NCBI GenBank assembly: GCA_018697195.1 | Contig: CM031878.1 | Coordinates: forward strand, 66,414,537-66,478,536 | Source of the DNA: Certhia americana | Lineage: Eukaryota; Chordata; Aves; Passeriformes; Certhiidae | Direction of reading: 5' to 3' | DNA: 64,000 nt | In this document: one piece after another, positions 1 through 10,602 of the stretch | Position numbering within the stretch: position 1 is the stretch's first letter | How the letters are laid out: each line of letters opens with the position of its first letter | Made by a program: the position numbers and the translations under genes | Notes under the pieces: generated by a model | What the model was told of the DNA's origin: nothing | The model's database searches: none | What the model saw: the letters and a program-made list of their open reading frames with translations, nothing else

Positions 1-229
1 ACAAGGTAGGTTAGGTGTGGAGTCTGAAGGAAAAGTTCCAGTCACAAACTAGGGCTAGGAATATTAAAATTAATGCACCAAACAGGAATGAATGACAATT
101 GAGGAAACGATGAACTTGCTAGATACATTATTGTATGAATTCCCAGGGGGCAATGAGGGTGAGTTTTTGTTCACCATAACAAAGGGGAGTTTTCCCATGG
201 CCTTAGGCCTTCATCCTGCTCAACCCCTA

Positions 230-500
230 CATAGAAGGCTCTCCCCAAGTCGTAGAATTGGCTGCAGTTGTCAGAACATTTTATGAATTGTCTGTCCTTT
301 TAATTTGGTTTCGGCATACGTAGCAGGAATTTTTGAAAGGGCTGAAAATTAATTTCTAAACAAGATTGCTAATGATCATTTGTATTCTCTGCTTAATAAA
401 CTAATCTTCCTTCCCTCCCAAGGACTGCACCCTTACTTTGTCACTCAAATCTGTTCCCACACCTGTTTAATGGGACCACTATGAGATAATGCCTGAGAGG
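230..500 (+). pseudogene. pol: ERV pol: RNase H remnant
   Basis: A broken reading frame resembles the retroviral RNase H domain, which removes the RNA strand after reverse transcription. Around 249-281 the frame gives VELAAVVRTF, a typical helix of this domain. Around 303-335 it gives a SAYVAGI-like stretch, and near 446-462 a SHT motif of the C-terminal part is visible. The catalytic Asp expected just before SAYV is absent, as if two codons were deleted, and several stops and shifts follow. The copy is dead. The left limit is uncertain because the first 200 bases are too eroded to place. Confidence 0.6.
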
Positions 501-504
501 ATAC

Positions 505-1440
505 ACTTGGCATGACAACACAAAAAACGTTACCTAATATCTTTGAGCTGGCAAAGCTTAGTAATACATTTTTCCATTGGAATGCCTATACACTACATCG
601 AATGTTCCATATCACCCAAGACCAAGTGGAGGCAATTGTAGGTATGTGCCCCAACTGTCAAAAATTCTCTTTGTCATCCATTGGAGTAGGAGTCAGTCCT
701 AGAGGACTCTGTAGCCTGCAGACACAGCAAACAGATGCAAAACAATATCCATCCTTTGGTCAGTTCAAATATATTCATGTGTCCATTGCTACATTTTCAG
801 TGCTGTTTTCGCTTCAGCATACAATTGAGAAACAACTGCATATGCAATTTAACACCTCCTCTAAGCATTTTCAGCCTTAAGTATTCCCCAAGAAATAAAA
901 ACTGATAATGGAGCAGCCTATGTCTCCCACAAGATGCAACAGTTCTTCAATCAATAGGAAATTACCCGCACCACTGATATTCCCAACTCTTCCGCAAATC
1001 AATCTATTGTTGAGAGAACCCATGATTTTCTCAAGCATCTTCTAGACGTTTGAAAGAGGGAGCAGAGACCCTGTCCACCACAGAAAGACAAAGTACAACA
1101 GTATATACCTTTTATTTTCCTGAGTAGTTCATTTATGGAGCCTAACCCTCCTATATCTGACAGTTCTCCAACACTTCACAGGCTCAGTTAAAAGAAAGAC
1201 CACCAGTGTTGATCAGAGACCCTAAAATGAACCAGATTCTAGGACTATTTCCATTAATTATCTGGGGGAGGGGGTATGCTTGTGTCTCCACAGGTAGAGT
1301 ACCTCAATGGATTCTGGTGAGAAACATCAAACCATACTTGAGTCATTAAACAAAGATCCACCAGAGGGACATCTGAGTCCACCCCAGAGCAAGGATATCC
1401 AGACAATGGCATTAGCACCTGAATTGGAAGATGGTTCATG
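505..1440 (+). pseudogene. pol: ERV pol: integrase remnant
   Basis: This is a degenerate retroviral integrase, the enzyme that inserts proviral DNA. The open stretch 512-880 holds the N-terminal zinc-binding region: His residues near 575-600 and the Cys pair CPNC at 647-658. It continues into the first catalytic Asp region (QTDAKQYPSF, about 730-760). After a stop near 880, the frame resumes with KTDNGAAYVS at 897-926, the second catalytic Asp. An IVERTHDFLKHLL segment (about 1005-1047) carries the catalytic Glu. The C-terminal part (WGRGYACVSTG, about 1263-1295, then QWILVRN) is typical of class II integrases. Stops at about 880, 950 and 1050 and frame changes make it non-functional. Confidence 0.8.
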
Positions 1441-1499
1441 GGAAGCTTCTGCTCACTCTTCTCAGCCTGTTTGAGACTATGCTCCTCCCAAGTGGATGA

Positions 1500-2690
1500 G
1501 TAGTCTCACAACCAAATCCTAATGTATGGGCAACTTTTGCAAAAGCTATAAAACAAGATACCCTGTGCCTGTCTGTCACTAGCTCTGCTGACCCCTTTTC
1601 CACTTGATTAGTGGGATTACCTACAGATGTATGGCAAATAACAGGATATCATCCGTGGTATGAAGGGTGATCATCCTGATGGCAGTCAGGAAACACAACC
1701 CTGTTGATGCCTGGGACCACTGCACCCAGAAGCTCCCACATGCACCACTTGAGCCTCAGGAGCTAGTAATTCTCAGCTCTGTGAAAACGGATTTTTGTGT
1801 AAGGTTATTATTGGTTAAGATGGGAAAAAAGTGAAAGACTCAAAATTAAAAGAGATAGGGAAATATCAGGAGGTATATGTCCCTGTACCATCCAGCTGAT
1901 AGAAATCAGAGCTGATGGTGTAATTACACCTCACCCATCATTTCTTGGTCCAGTAGGCACCCACTTAAACTGTTGCAGGGTGTGGGAACAGAGCATAACA
2001 GCCCACGTATCCCTTCACACATTAAAGGCAGACACTGTAGCTTTATTACTCATATTTGAGTATGAGGTGTGACTTACTTTGCTAGCACCCAACATTAAAA
2101 TCATTAGCAAAAAGAATAGGGCAAAAAGATCTACACACCATTTTGAAGCTGACTGAAAAGATGCTGTTGCATATTGGAGTAAGAACAAGAGAATAGCAAC
2201 CTCCCTGTTGTTACCTTGGGTGGCTGCAGCCAAAGCATTAGGACAATTAGACCATCCTGGGTGCCTGCTAAGTAAGCAAACCAATGCTACCTCCTCTGTG
2301 TTATGTGACCTGCTTTCAGATGTCAACACCATTAGACACACCACCTTGCAGAACAGGGCAGTGAGAGACTTTTTACTCCTAGCCCATGGGCATGGCTGTG
2401 AGGACTTTGAGGTTTGCGTTGTACAAACCCCTCCAACCATAGCGAGTCAATTCACAAGAGGGTCCAGGTGCTGAAGGAAGGATTCTAGAAACTTCAAGTG
2501 GAAGACAAAAACTGGTTTAATGAAATCTCTGGAGGTTGGAGATTGAAAGGTTGGATGTTATCTATGCTTTAAATGGGCTTGTTGATTCTTATAGTAATTA
2601 TAGTTGTATTCTTAGTAGTTCCTTGTCTATTTGAATGTTCTTACAGAGTTTTGCAGAATTCCCTTAGTTCCATTTTTATTTTTAGAAGGG
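1500..2690 (+). pseudogene. env: ERV env remnant (surface and transmembrane parts)
   Basis: This is the decayed envelope gene. The surface part is recognisable at about 1528-1640 (NVWATFAKA, CLVGLPTDVW), the style of avian alpha-retroviral-like envelopes. The transmembrane part gives CDLLSDVNTIRH and LQNRAVRDFLLL at 2310-2381, the heptad and immunosuppressive-domain region. GHGCEDFEVC follows at 2388-2417, where the spacing is C-x5-C instead of the usual CX6CC. A hydrophobic membrane anchor is encoded around 2560-2640, rich in Leu, Ile and Val codons but interrupted by stops. Several stops between 1640 and 2200 show the gene is dead. It lies between integrase and the polypurine tract, as expected. 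Confidence 0.75.
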
Positions 2691-2700
2691 AAGAGGGAGA
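2684..2700 (+). promoter_or_regulatory. Polypurine tract of the ERV
   Basis: An uninterrupted run of A and G (agaagggaagagggaga) ends exactly where the LTR begins with TG. In retroviruses this tract resists RNase H and primes plus-strand DNA synthesis. Its position between env and LTR fixes the 5' edge of the LTR. Confidence 0.8.
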
Positions 2701-2963
2701 TGTGGGAATTGGCCTGTCTGGAACTCAGAGTTAGCCAGACTTCACCCCTAACAAATCAGACATTTACTTCAAGCCCTGGGAAACATTTATCTAACTCAGG
2801 GCAGGCCTGAGACTTCCTCCCACAAGTCTTTGACATAGTTATGTTAAGTAGTCCAAGTTCTACTGCTCTGCTGATTACCTCTGTTCCCTATATGGTTTTG
2901 TTTCGAGCCTGTTCNNNNNNNNNNATTCCCCCTGAAATCAGGGGACCCAAGATGTTTGTTACA
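2701..2963 (+). repeat. 3' LTR of the ERV, interrupted by an assembly gap
   Basis: The LTR starts TGTGGGAATT at 2701, directly after the polypurine tract. A tentative end is the ACA at 2961-2963, which would give the expected TG...CA termini. The 5' LTR is not in the window, so the end cannot be confirmed by comparison. Ten Ns at 2915-2924 mark an assembly gap of unknown true size. Just after the gap is a hairpin with perfect 7 bp arms (CCCCTGA / TCAGGGG, 2929-2944). Confidence 0.6.
2915..2924. other. Assembly gap (10 N)
   Basis: Ten consecutive Ns lie inside the LTR. A gap here most likely reflects collapse or mis-joining of repeated LTR sequence, so the LTR length and internal signals cannot be read. 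Confidence 0.99.
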
Positions 2964-5900
2964 GCCACCCTCGCTGTGACACTCGTAGTGACTGTGACTA
3001 CCCTGAAAGAAAAGTATAAATTTAAACAGTACTTGTTTAAAACAATATCTGTTTTAAACAATACTTAAACAATATCTGTTTAATCTGTTTATTATTTAAA
3101 TAGTATATAAATATCTGAGGTTATTCTGGTTTTGCCTTTGCTATTGTGTCCTGTGATTACATTTCTTAAATTAAACCAAATTAAGAAAATAACTGAAAGT
3201 AAATCCCAGAGATTTACTGTACTGCAGTTCTCAAGGAATAAGCTTGCCCTTCTTTTTTGTCTTACAATAAAGATGAGCAAGCACTCTTTTATCTTACTTG
3301 CACCAGAAGAAATTCTAACTTGAAAATCTCAGCTATAATGTGACTGTGGGATGAGTGCTTGACAGTCTTTCACAGGCAAAAAAAATTCAAACACTGAAAC
3401 TATTTAGACCATAGTTTAAAGTCTATAGGTAAGAAAGTTTGTTTACAGTAACCGTCAACTACTTATTTAGAGATGTATTTTGTTTGTGAAAATGTCATTA
3501 TTTTTCCATAGTAATTTGTTCACTGGCAGCATAGAAAAGCCCTTGTAATTGAGGGTCAGTATAAATTAAAATTAAAAACATCCAACACTAGCATGAGACT
3601 AGTAGAAATTAGAGATTTCTTACTGGTTAAGAAATTTTCAGTATTGTCAGTCTATTCCAGTTCACTTCAAGGATGTGTCTTCACTCTCATAACTTTGTGT
3701 ATCAAACTGATTGTGGTTTCTCTGCTTTTTAACATTAGTTATTTATTATATTTATATTATTATTATTACAAATTTCCTCTTATTTTAATTATACTTTTAA
3801 AAATAGCAACATGATGTACTTCACAATTCTATTTGCACTCAAATTCATTGTTAAAAAGTTCAGAAACCATTGTACCCAAAAAAACTATATTACTACTATG
3901 CAATATTTCTGGCACTAGAGGCTCCAGCTATATTCTGTTTTGCTGTCCTTGCTCAGTAGCACTCTGAGCCACCAGAAACACTTGAGTGCATGTTTTACAT
4001 TGAGTCCATGAAGAATAGCACTATTGAAGTCAAGGAGACTGAAAATGTTTAAGTGCTTTCATGGACAAGGGAAAACGGTGTCCTTCACTTAAAATGGCAA
4101 TACAGGTGAAAGAACAGGGGGATTGATTTGTAACATGGTTACTAAAAATGGTGTTGCTTACTCTATCACCTAATTACCAATTTGAAATACCACTCAGATA
4201 CTTAGGAAATACTTATTAAATGAATATTTTAAGGAAAGCATAGTTTTTCTCCTAAAACAGTTACTGCGTGGTGCATATTTTAAGCTTACAACTAGATACT
4301 TTTAAAACTAAACAACTGATGTCATCTTATATGAAATGTATAGTTCTTGTTTCATTCAAGGCAAAGAGAGTAAAAGAAAGAAAATTAAGTATGGAAAATC
4401 CATCAATTTGCTGTTCACACATGCCTTGCTTTAAAATAAAGTTTTAACAGGCACTTTTCCCAAGTATTTCTCCATCATTTAAGTGATTAAGATATAATAA
4501 ACCATTTTTATTTTTTTAAAAGGACACTTGGGAAAAATAGTTCCTTGAAATTAATATATAATTTTAAAGAGTGAATCAGCCAATAGTGTGATGACTGCAT
4601 ATTTGGGATTATTTCTGGTCTTGCTGCAGTTAAACATGTGCTGAAGATTTAAAGACATCCCAGGTGGTCTAAAACTCTTACCACCCAGTCTGACTTTGGT
4701 TTTAGTATACTATAAATATGTGTCAGAAACCACACATTGTTATTAAGCAGTGCTGCACTAACTCTTAGAACTGGCAGTAACTGAATAAGTCAGTGGAAAT
4801 GGTGTGTTAAAATGAATGAAAATAAGGCTAATAGACAAACACTTTTAACAGAATAGCTTCCCATCATCCCATCACAGAAGCCCAGCTCGACCTCTATACA
4901 TCTTTTGTTTAGGAAAAGTGTGATTAAAGATTATGCTAACTTTCATACTCAAGTGTGTATGAAAGCAACAAATGAAAACACACAAAATAAAGTACTCATT
5001 AGAATTAGAAACATATAATTGATTTGCATTGTTCAGATTTCTGGCAAAAGGCCCTGTAAGAAATGTACAGGTATATTCAACACGATCTTGAAAAATGTTA
5101 GAAACAGTTTTGGCTTTGAAAGGATTATAAGCTGTTAAATAGTTACTTTTCCTAACAAATCCCAGCCCCGGAAACACCTGTGCTAAAGAGGTTTGTGTTG
5201 ATCTCCTGTGAGAATTGGCAGAACACTCCAACATTTGCTGAATAAAACCTGGATGAAAATCTTCCAATTAATTCTTAAGGTAATATCTTTGAGGTATAAT
5301 GCAACAATTCTGCCCTTATAGCATTTGCTAAATGGAAATAGAAAAAAAATACTGCAACTGAGTTACTGATAAAGTGAATGAAGTAGGATGAAAAGGGAAC
5401 TAAGGACTTTACTTGTCTGAAGAAGAAATACATATAACTGTGCAGATTCCTTATGCATGTTTAGTATATGTCAAAGATAATTGAAGGAAGAGCTAAGGAT
5501 TAGAAAAGGTACAGAGGCTTACCAAGAGATCAGCTTTGCTGATGGAAATGCTTATTTGTGTGAAAACTTTACAGAAGAAAAGAAGATGAAAATATTTTTC
5601 ACTGAGTTTGGAGACCAGTTTCTGTTTACCATTTGTTTAAAGCCCAAAGTGCCAAGCTGGAGGGAGAGGGAAATAGGAGCAGACAACAAAGATAAGAATG
5701 AGTTAATACTGACTAAGTTTGTATAACCACATTCTAGACTCCTCCTCCTTCAGTGTTCTCTTGTTCACTCAGAGGGAAAAGAGTTTTTCTTAAATTCTGT
5801 TGAGAACATAAAATCTCAAAGGAGACTGCAACCATGTTAAGCTTGTTGGTGTGGAGTACCTAACAATCACCCCTGTTTGTTGATTCTGTAATCAACAATT

Positions 5901-6278
5901 ACAGAAAGGATTCTGTATTTGTTGCAGTCATTCATAAGATCTTTGAACCATCCTTTCTATTGGTTCCTGTTATTTGAACCAGCAGGAGACTGAAAAGGAC
6001 CAGACTGTAACTTACTGATGTGTTCAGGGGGCTACAGTCTTGTGAATTCTGTTTCCCGCTGACATGAAGAATAGTAAGAGAAGAGCAGAGTAGCAGTGCA
6101 ATATATCATGATGGTATCAAACCTCTGTGCTCTGGATGGTTTGTTTGATCACCTTTAAAGGATCTGTAATTTTAACATTATTGTGACTCCTTCTGTAGGT
6201 CAGTGGAAGAGGACTTCTGTCCTTGCTCCTGCCCTTCTTATTCTTCACTATTATCCAAAAACAATGTATTTTTTTCAG

Positions 6279-6384
6279 GAGTGAAGCTAATGAAAGCCAA
6301 GCTCTAATAGCAAAAAATGTAGTGAGAAGTTGGGAAGAAAATAAATTAGAAAAACTCCACAGTGAAATACAAAACTACTCAAAG
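6279..6384 (+). other. Candidate internal exon (unassigned)
   Basis: A T-rich acceptor (tatttttttcag) is followed by 106 bases open in only one of three frames, then aaag/gtttct as a weak donor. The encoded segment begins SEANESQALIAKNVV and ends LEKLHSEIQNYSK. It is charged and helix-prone, coiled-coil-like, and codon phase is 2 in, 0 out. I do not recognise the protein. Chance is a real alternative, because the donor has T at +3 and there is no visible neighbour exon of certain identity. Confidence 0.25.
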
Positions 6385-7934
6385 GTTTCTTCCTTGTCAT
6401 TATGCTACAGTCAAAAATTGTATTATTTGTGATGAAAGATCTGAGTAGGCTTGCAGCATTTCCAACTACATGGGCCTAGGCAAAACAAAAAAACAGACTT
6501 TTTTTACATGTTACAATAATTTAATCTGAAATTATTCTTCACAGTAAAGTGGATCAAAATTGGTACTCATTAATAGAGCTTCCTTTAGATCCCAAGTATG
6601 GCCTTTTCATTACTTTAATTTGTGATCACATCAATAACTTAAACAAAGGGCCATGAAAAAAAGCAACACTGAATCACTATGTCACTTTTTAATTCTTGGC
6701 AGTTTGCTGTTGTCTCACGTGTATTAGAATCTTGGGTCTTAACCTTGCACAGAAAGCATAAAAATTTCTCTATATAATCTTCAGGAACACTAGATAATTC
6801 AGGGCAGGGGAATTTCACTCCCAAATTGTGAATGTTTCCTTATGGTCACCAAGTCACTGCACAGACAAGATCAAGTGTATAGAAAAAAGATTCAATACTA
6901 TAAAATTGTAACTATTCTGAAGACTGATTTTTGCTTTTCTGTATGTACTTATGAATAAAAATAATACTCAGGGAACTTTAGACTCACTATACCTCTGCTG
7001 GTTCTGAAATTTTCTTATGCAAAAGCATACCTTGATAGTGGCCATATCAAGAAATATTTTGAGTTTTGTGGTAGTCATAAGGTATCTGTTCTTTGTATAG
7101 CATTTCATTAAAGCATTTAACTGGATTAGTTCTGGGTAAACATTTAGCTGGACGAGTTCTTCCTATGGTTCTTACTTGTGCTCTTGCACAACTATTTTCA
7201 GTGAGAAAAGTTAGATATGTGATAGAAATCTGAATTTTAACTTGCATACTCTAGCTGCAAAACATGATTTGATGGAATGGAATTTAGTTGCTGCAGCTTT
7301 GACTGCTGTCTACATTTTATTTCTGCTACTGGTGTGTAAACCACAGGTTTTCTAGTAGAATCAATCAGTAATGGGACAAATGGGAGCAAAATATGTGTTG
7401 TGATCATTCCCTGTCAGTCAGTCCTGTGTACTAGGAATACGATGTTTGTTGGTGCATATGGTTTACTACTCTCACGTGACCTTTTATAAGTTTATTAGAA
7501 TTATAGGAGTATATGGGGAAGTTGATTTTTAGAAAGCATTTTAAAAGGAGGCCAAATGTACTTTGCAGGTAATTGAATTGGTGTGATAGTTTACCTTTTT
7601 ATTCTCTTTGAACTTTCCATTTGATATTTATTTCTCACATGCACCAGTATGGAGCTGATGTGTGATATGTTGTAGAACTAAAAATATAGGGTTGCTTTTG
7701 TTCCTGAAGAGAATTTTATCTGGAAATAAAATTTCTCAGATATCAGATATTTTTGTTCTAACAATAGTCTAAGGAGTTGTAGTAGTAGTAGTAGTGGGTT
7801 TTTTCCCTGCCAGTTTTCTTTAATGGAGTTTGCTATTGATAACAAACAGTGTTTTGTTTGAGTTTTTTTTGCTTGGAAGTTTCTTTGTGGTTTTTTTTTG
7901 TTATTAGTTTGGTTTAGATTTTTTTGTTGTCATT

Positions 7935-7966
7935 GTTTTGTTTTTGTTTTGTTTTGTTTTGTTTTA
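7935..7966 (+). repeat. (GTTTT)n microsatellite
   Basis: About six imperfect copies of GTTTT lie in a wider T/G-rich tract (7850-7970). Confidence 0.8.
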
Positions 7967-7991
7967 GTTTTTGCTGGACTGAATTACTTAC

Positions 7992-8041
7992 CGTCTTACT
8001 AAATCATTAAGATTGGGTCCCATAGCCATGAACTTACTGAT
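7992..8041 (-). other. Candidate internal exon on the minus strand (unassigned)
   Basis: Read on the minus strand, a pyrimidine-rich stretch with a possible branch site (ttgttaac) leads to a tatacag acceptor. Fifty bases follow, and then a consensus donor GTAAGTAATT. Only one frame is open and gives ISKFMAMGPNLNDLVR. The other two frames meet stops. Phase is 0 in, 2 out. I do not recognise the peptide. The splice sites are among the best in the window, but a 50-base exon without homology remains unproven. Confidence 0.3.
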
Positions 8042-10108
8042 CTGTATATGTGTGTGTGTTAACAAAGAGAAAATTATTATCAGTTTGCAGAAATTGGTTT
8101 GATGAACTATTGGTTGCTTTTCTGCTAGTTAAATGACTTTCAAAAGGATGATCTTGACCGCTGGTTAGTATGGCAGGTATATTTTGATGTCTTCTTCTTT
8201 TAAATCTGCTTAAAAATTTTGAGGGAAGTGACTCAGTGACTGTAAATTTTGGTGGAGCTAAGAAGAAGTATTGCTGAAATAACAGCAAAAGACCTATGTA
8301 TCAGGTGACTCACATCACTGTGTATGATGAAGTAGCTGAGCACTGGATTTTATTGCATACAATATTCTATGAAAAGTACACCAGTAAAAGAGAGCCCTAC
8401 TCTGTCAGTTAAGGTACATACTTCACTACTGGTAACACATACAAAATGCTGGAGCTCAAATATTACAATGTGGAAATTAATGTGTATTGGTGATCTTCAG
8501 ACAATGGTCGTATTGTGTCCACAAAAGTCTGGAGTTTCTGCTGTGAGGTTCCATAAAGCTTATTGGTTTTTCATGCAGCATGTCCATAAATCAGTGAGGT
8601 TTAAATAGCGCTGCCCTCTTGAACACCTGCTTATTTGCCTTGAGAAAATTCTGTAGCATTTTAAACATCACTTTATGACACTGTAAGTAATGCCTGCTCT
8701 AGAAACACTTGGAAGAGCCATTAAAGTTAAGGGCCTATCAGCATTTCATTATAAAGCTTGATTTCAAGGTGTTTATAATTCAGCCATTTGAAAATGCATT
8801 TGACTGAAACTTGTTATGTGAATTATTGTGTTTTTTAGTGTTGTACAAATTTTTTCAGGTGGTCTTTTTACTTGTGGGAGGAGGAGTGGGCAAAGATTGT
8901 AGGTGTAAGTAATTTTTCTTACAGAAGAACATTTTTCTTTCAGAAAATAACCTTTAAATATAAATGTTTTACTTCTGTTCAAAATGTCTTTCTGATTATG
9001 TACTTTGGAAAATCTTACCATGTCATATGAGCTTGCAGCTACTCTATATGTGCATCCTAAATGAATATGAAACTTCTTTTCAAAGAGAATTTTAGGAGAA
9101 CTTATTTCTTGCTTTTGGTTTCAGCAAATGATATTAGGTACTTTTTGTAATGGAACAGTAGACTTCTAATAATGATTAACTAATTTCTAGGGCTTATAAG
9201 GATTTTATTTATAAACACCACTGTTGCTTTAAAAAAAAAAAGAAATCTATCAAGCAACATCTTTATTGGCTGCCAAGTACCTCGGTGTTGTTTTTTGTTG
9301 ACTACCCATCTGATTCTGGATAGGAGATTGAAGGGTGACATTTGAAACACACAGGTTGACTTTTTTGAGGACAACACATCAGAAGTAACTTTGTGAAGAA
9401 ATTGGTTAACAGAGTTCTATGAAATCACACAAAAGAAAAAGAAACGAAACTTTTCTTGCTATATTATTATATAGTGTTTATATAAAGGTACTTTTTTTTT
9501 GAAGATGTGAAAATGGAGTAGTGGAAGAAACAGCTTTGTTCTGAGGTGCTGGTAAACATTCTAAATTTTAGGCATAATACAACAATTGAAATTCACCAGT
9601 AAACTTACTGAGAGTGGTTGTTAGTCCAAGATGTAAGCACAATATTCCTTCAGCAGAAAAGACTGTTATATGAGTAGGCTATTACACTGTATGCCATTTT
9701 CAGTGTCAAAATTATCTGGAAATCTCTTGAAGGGTAGTACAAAAAGTCATGATGTGGGGATTCCTCACCTGAAACATAAAGAAAATTCTTCTTTTTAATA
9801 AGATATTCAGCTGTACTCTTACTTATGACTTTATAAAATTTCTGGTAAATGGGAATATAGGCAGTCTGAAAATCAGCTGGGACCCCCTTCTGGACTGAGA
9901 TGTTTTATTTTCTCCTTTCAGCATCAGAAGATAAAGTTCCAGATCAGAATGATAGAGATGTGTGGGTGTACGTGTTTATATGTACTTCTAGATAGTTTAG
10001 AGCTAATTTGTAGTGCATAGTGTATATTATATGCATATGTAAATATGTCTTGTGTGTATGGAAGTTTTTGAATTTCTTAGCCCCTTTCTTGCTGAGCTGT
10101 TTTTACAG

Positions 10109-10186
10109 ATGACTCTGACCTTTCATCCAGATTTAACTTTGCAGTCAGCACCCAAAGAGGCTGAAAATAGAACTCATTCCTTCCAG
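10109..10186 (+). other. Candidate internal exon (unassigned)
   Basis: A pyrimidine-rich acceptor (ctgtttttacag) precedes 78 bases that are open in one frame only, followed by CAG/gttaga as donor. The segment reads MTLTFHPDLTLQSAP then KEAENRTHSFQ and is phase 0 to 0, which would join in frame with the candidate at 6279-6384. No family is recognised. The frame match with one neighbour has a one-in-three chance of arising by accident. Confidence 0.2.
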
Positions 10187-10533
10187 GTTAGAGATTGCCT
10201 GTGTTTTTCTGTACCAGTGTTGTATTTTTGACAGTCCAACTGAAATCAACTCATTTTCTCATTCACCTGTTGTATCTGTCATTTTGTTTGATTATACAGA
10301 TTATCAAGGCACATATCAATGGCCATATAACAATGGCACCAGTTTTCTCTACGTGCCCCCTGTATCCTAGAGTCTTGTCAGTTTACAGACAGAGATTCAT
10401 TGTTTCTGCTTCACATGGCTCGTGGTGTTTCTACACTGCACAGTCCAGCTGAGCATACAAAATGTGTCATTGCTTCTTGATTAGGGAGATGGTCTCCAGA
10501 AAGCTGTTTAGTTCTTTATCACTGTGAACTCAC

Positions 10534-10602
10534 CGTTTGCCTGTGAAGGGTGTACATAAAGTGAGTGGGAACCAGATCAAAGTAAAGGACATTGAAGACA
10601 CA
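10534..10602 (-). other. Candidate open segment with consensus donor, minus strand (unassigned)
   Basis: On the minus strand, 69 bases open in frame 0 end at a consensus donor (ACG/GTGAGTTC). The segment encodes CVFNVLYFDLVPTHFMYTLH and three more residues. The acceptor (aaaatgccag) has a poor pyrimidine tract. Phase 0 to 0 would join in frame to the minus-strand candidate at 7992-8041. The hydrophobic/aromatic composition looks protein-like, but I cannot name a family. Confidence 0.18.

Larger units (their letters stand above)
1..2963 (+). mobile_element. Decayed class II (ERVK-like) endogenous retrovirus, 3' part: pol-env-LTR
   Basis: The window opens inside an old provirus and runs out of it at its 3' LTR. 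Translated on the + strand in shifting frames, the order is RNase H remnant, integrase (zinc-binding, catalytic and C-terminal parts), env surface and transmembrane parts, a polypurine tract at 2684-2700, and an LTR starting TGTGGG at 2701. This is the normal 3' retroviral order. The integrase C-terminal part is followed closely by env, as in avian alpha/beta-type retroviruses. Stops and frameshifts occur every few tens of codons, so no protein can be made. gag, protease, most of reverse transcriptase and the 5' LTR lie outside the window or are lost. Class II assignment rests on motif style and is inferred; integrase and env recognition is firm. Confidence 0.85.

Noticed and set aside
9760..9800. 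Very good minus-strand acceptor (tttctttatgtttcag) before an open run
   Set aside because: No credible donor follows and the open run ends in a stop without a polyadenylation signal.
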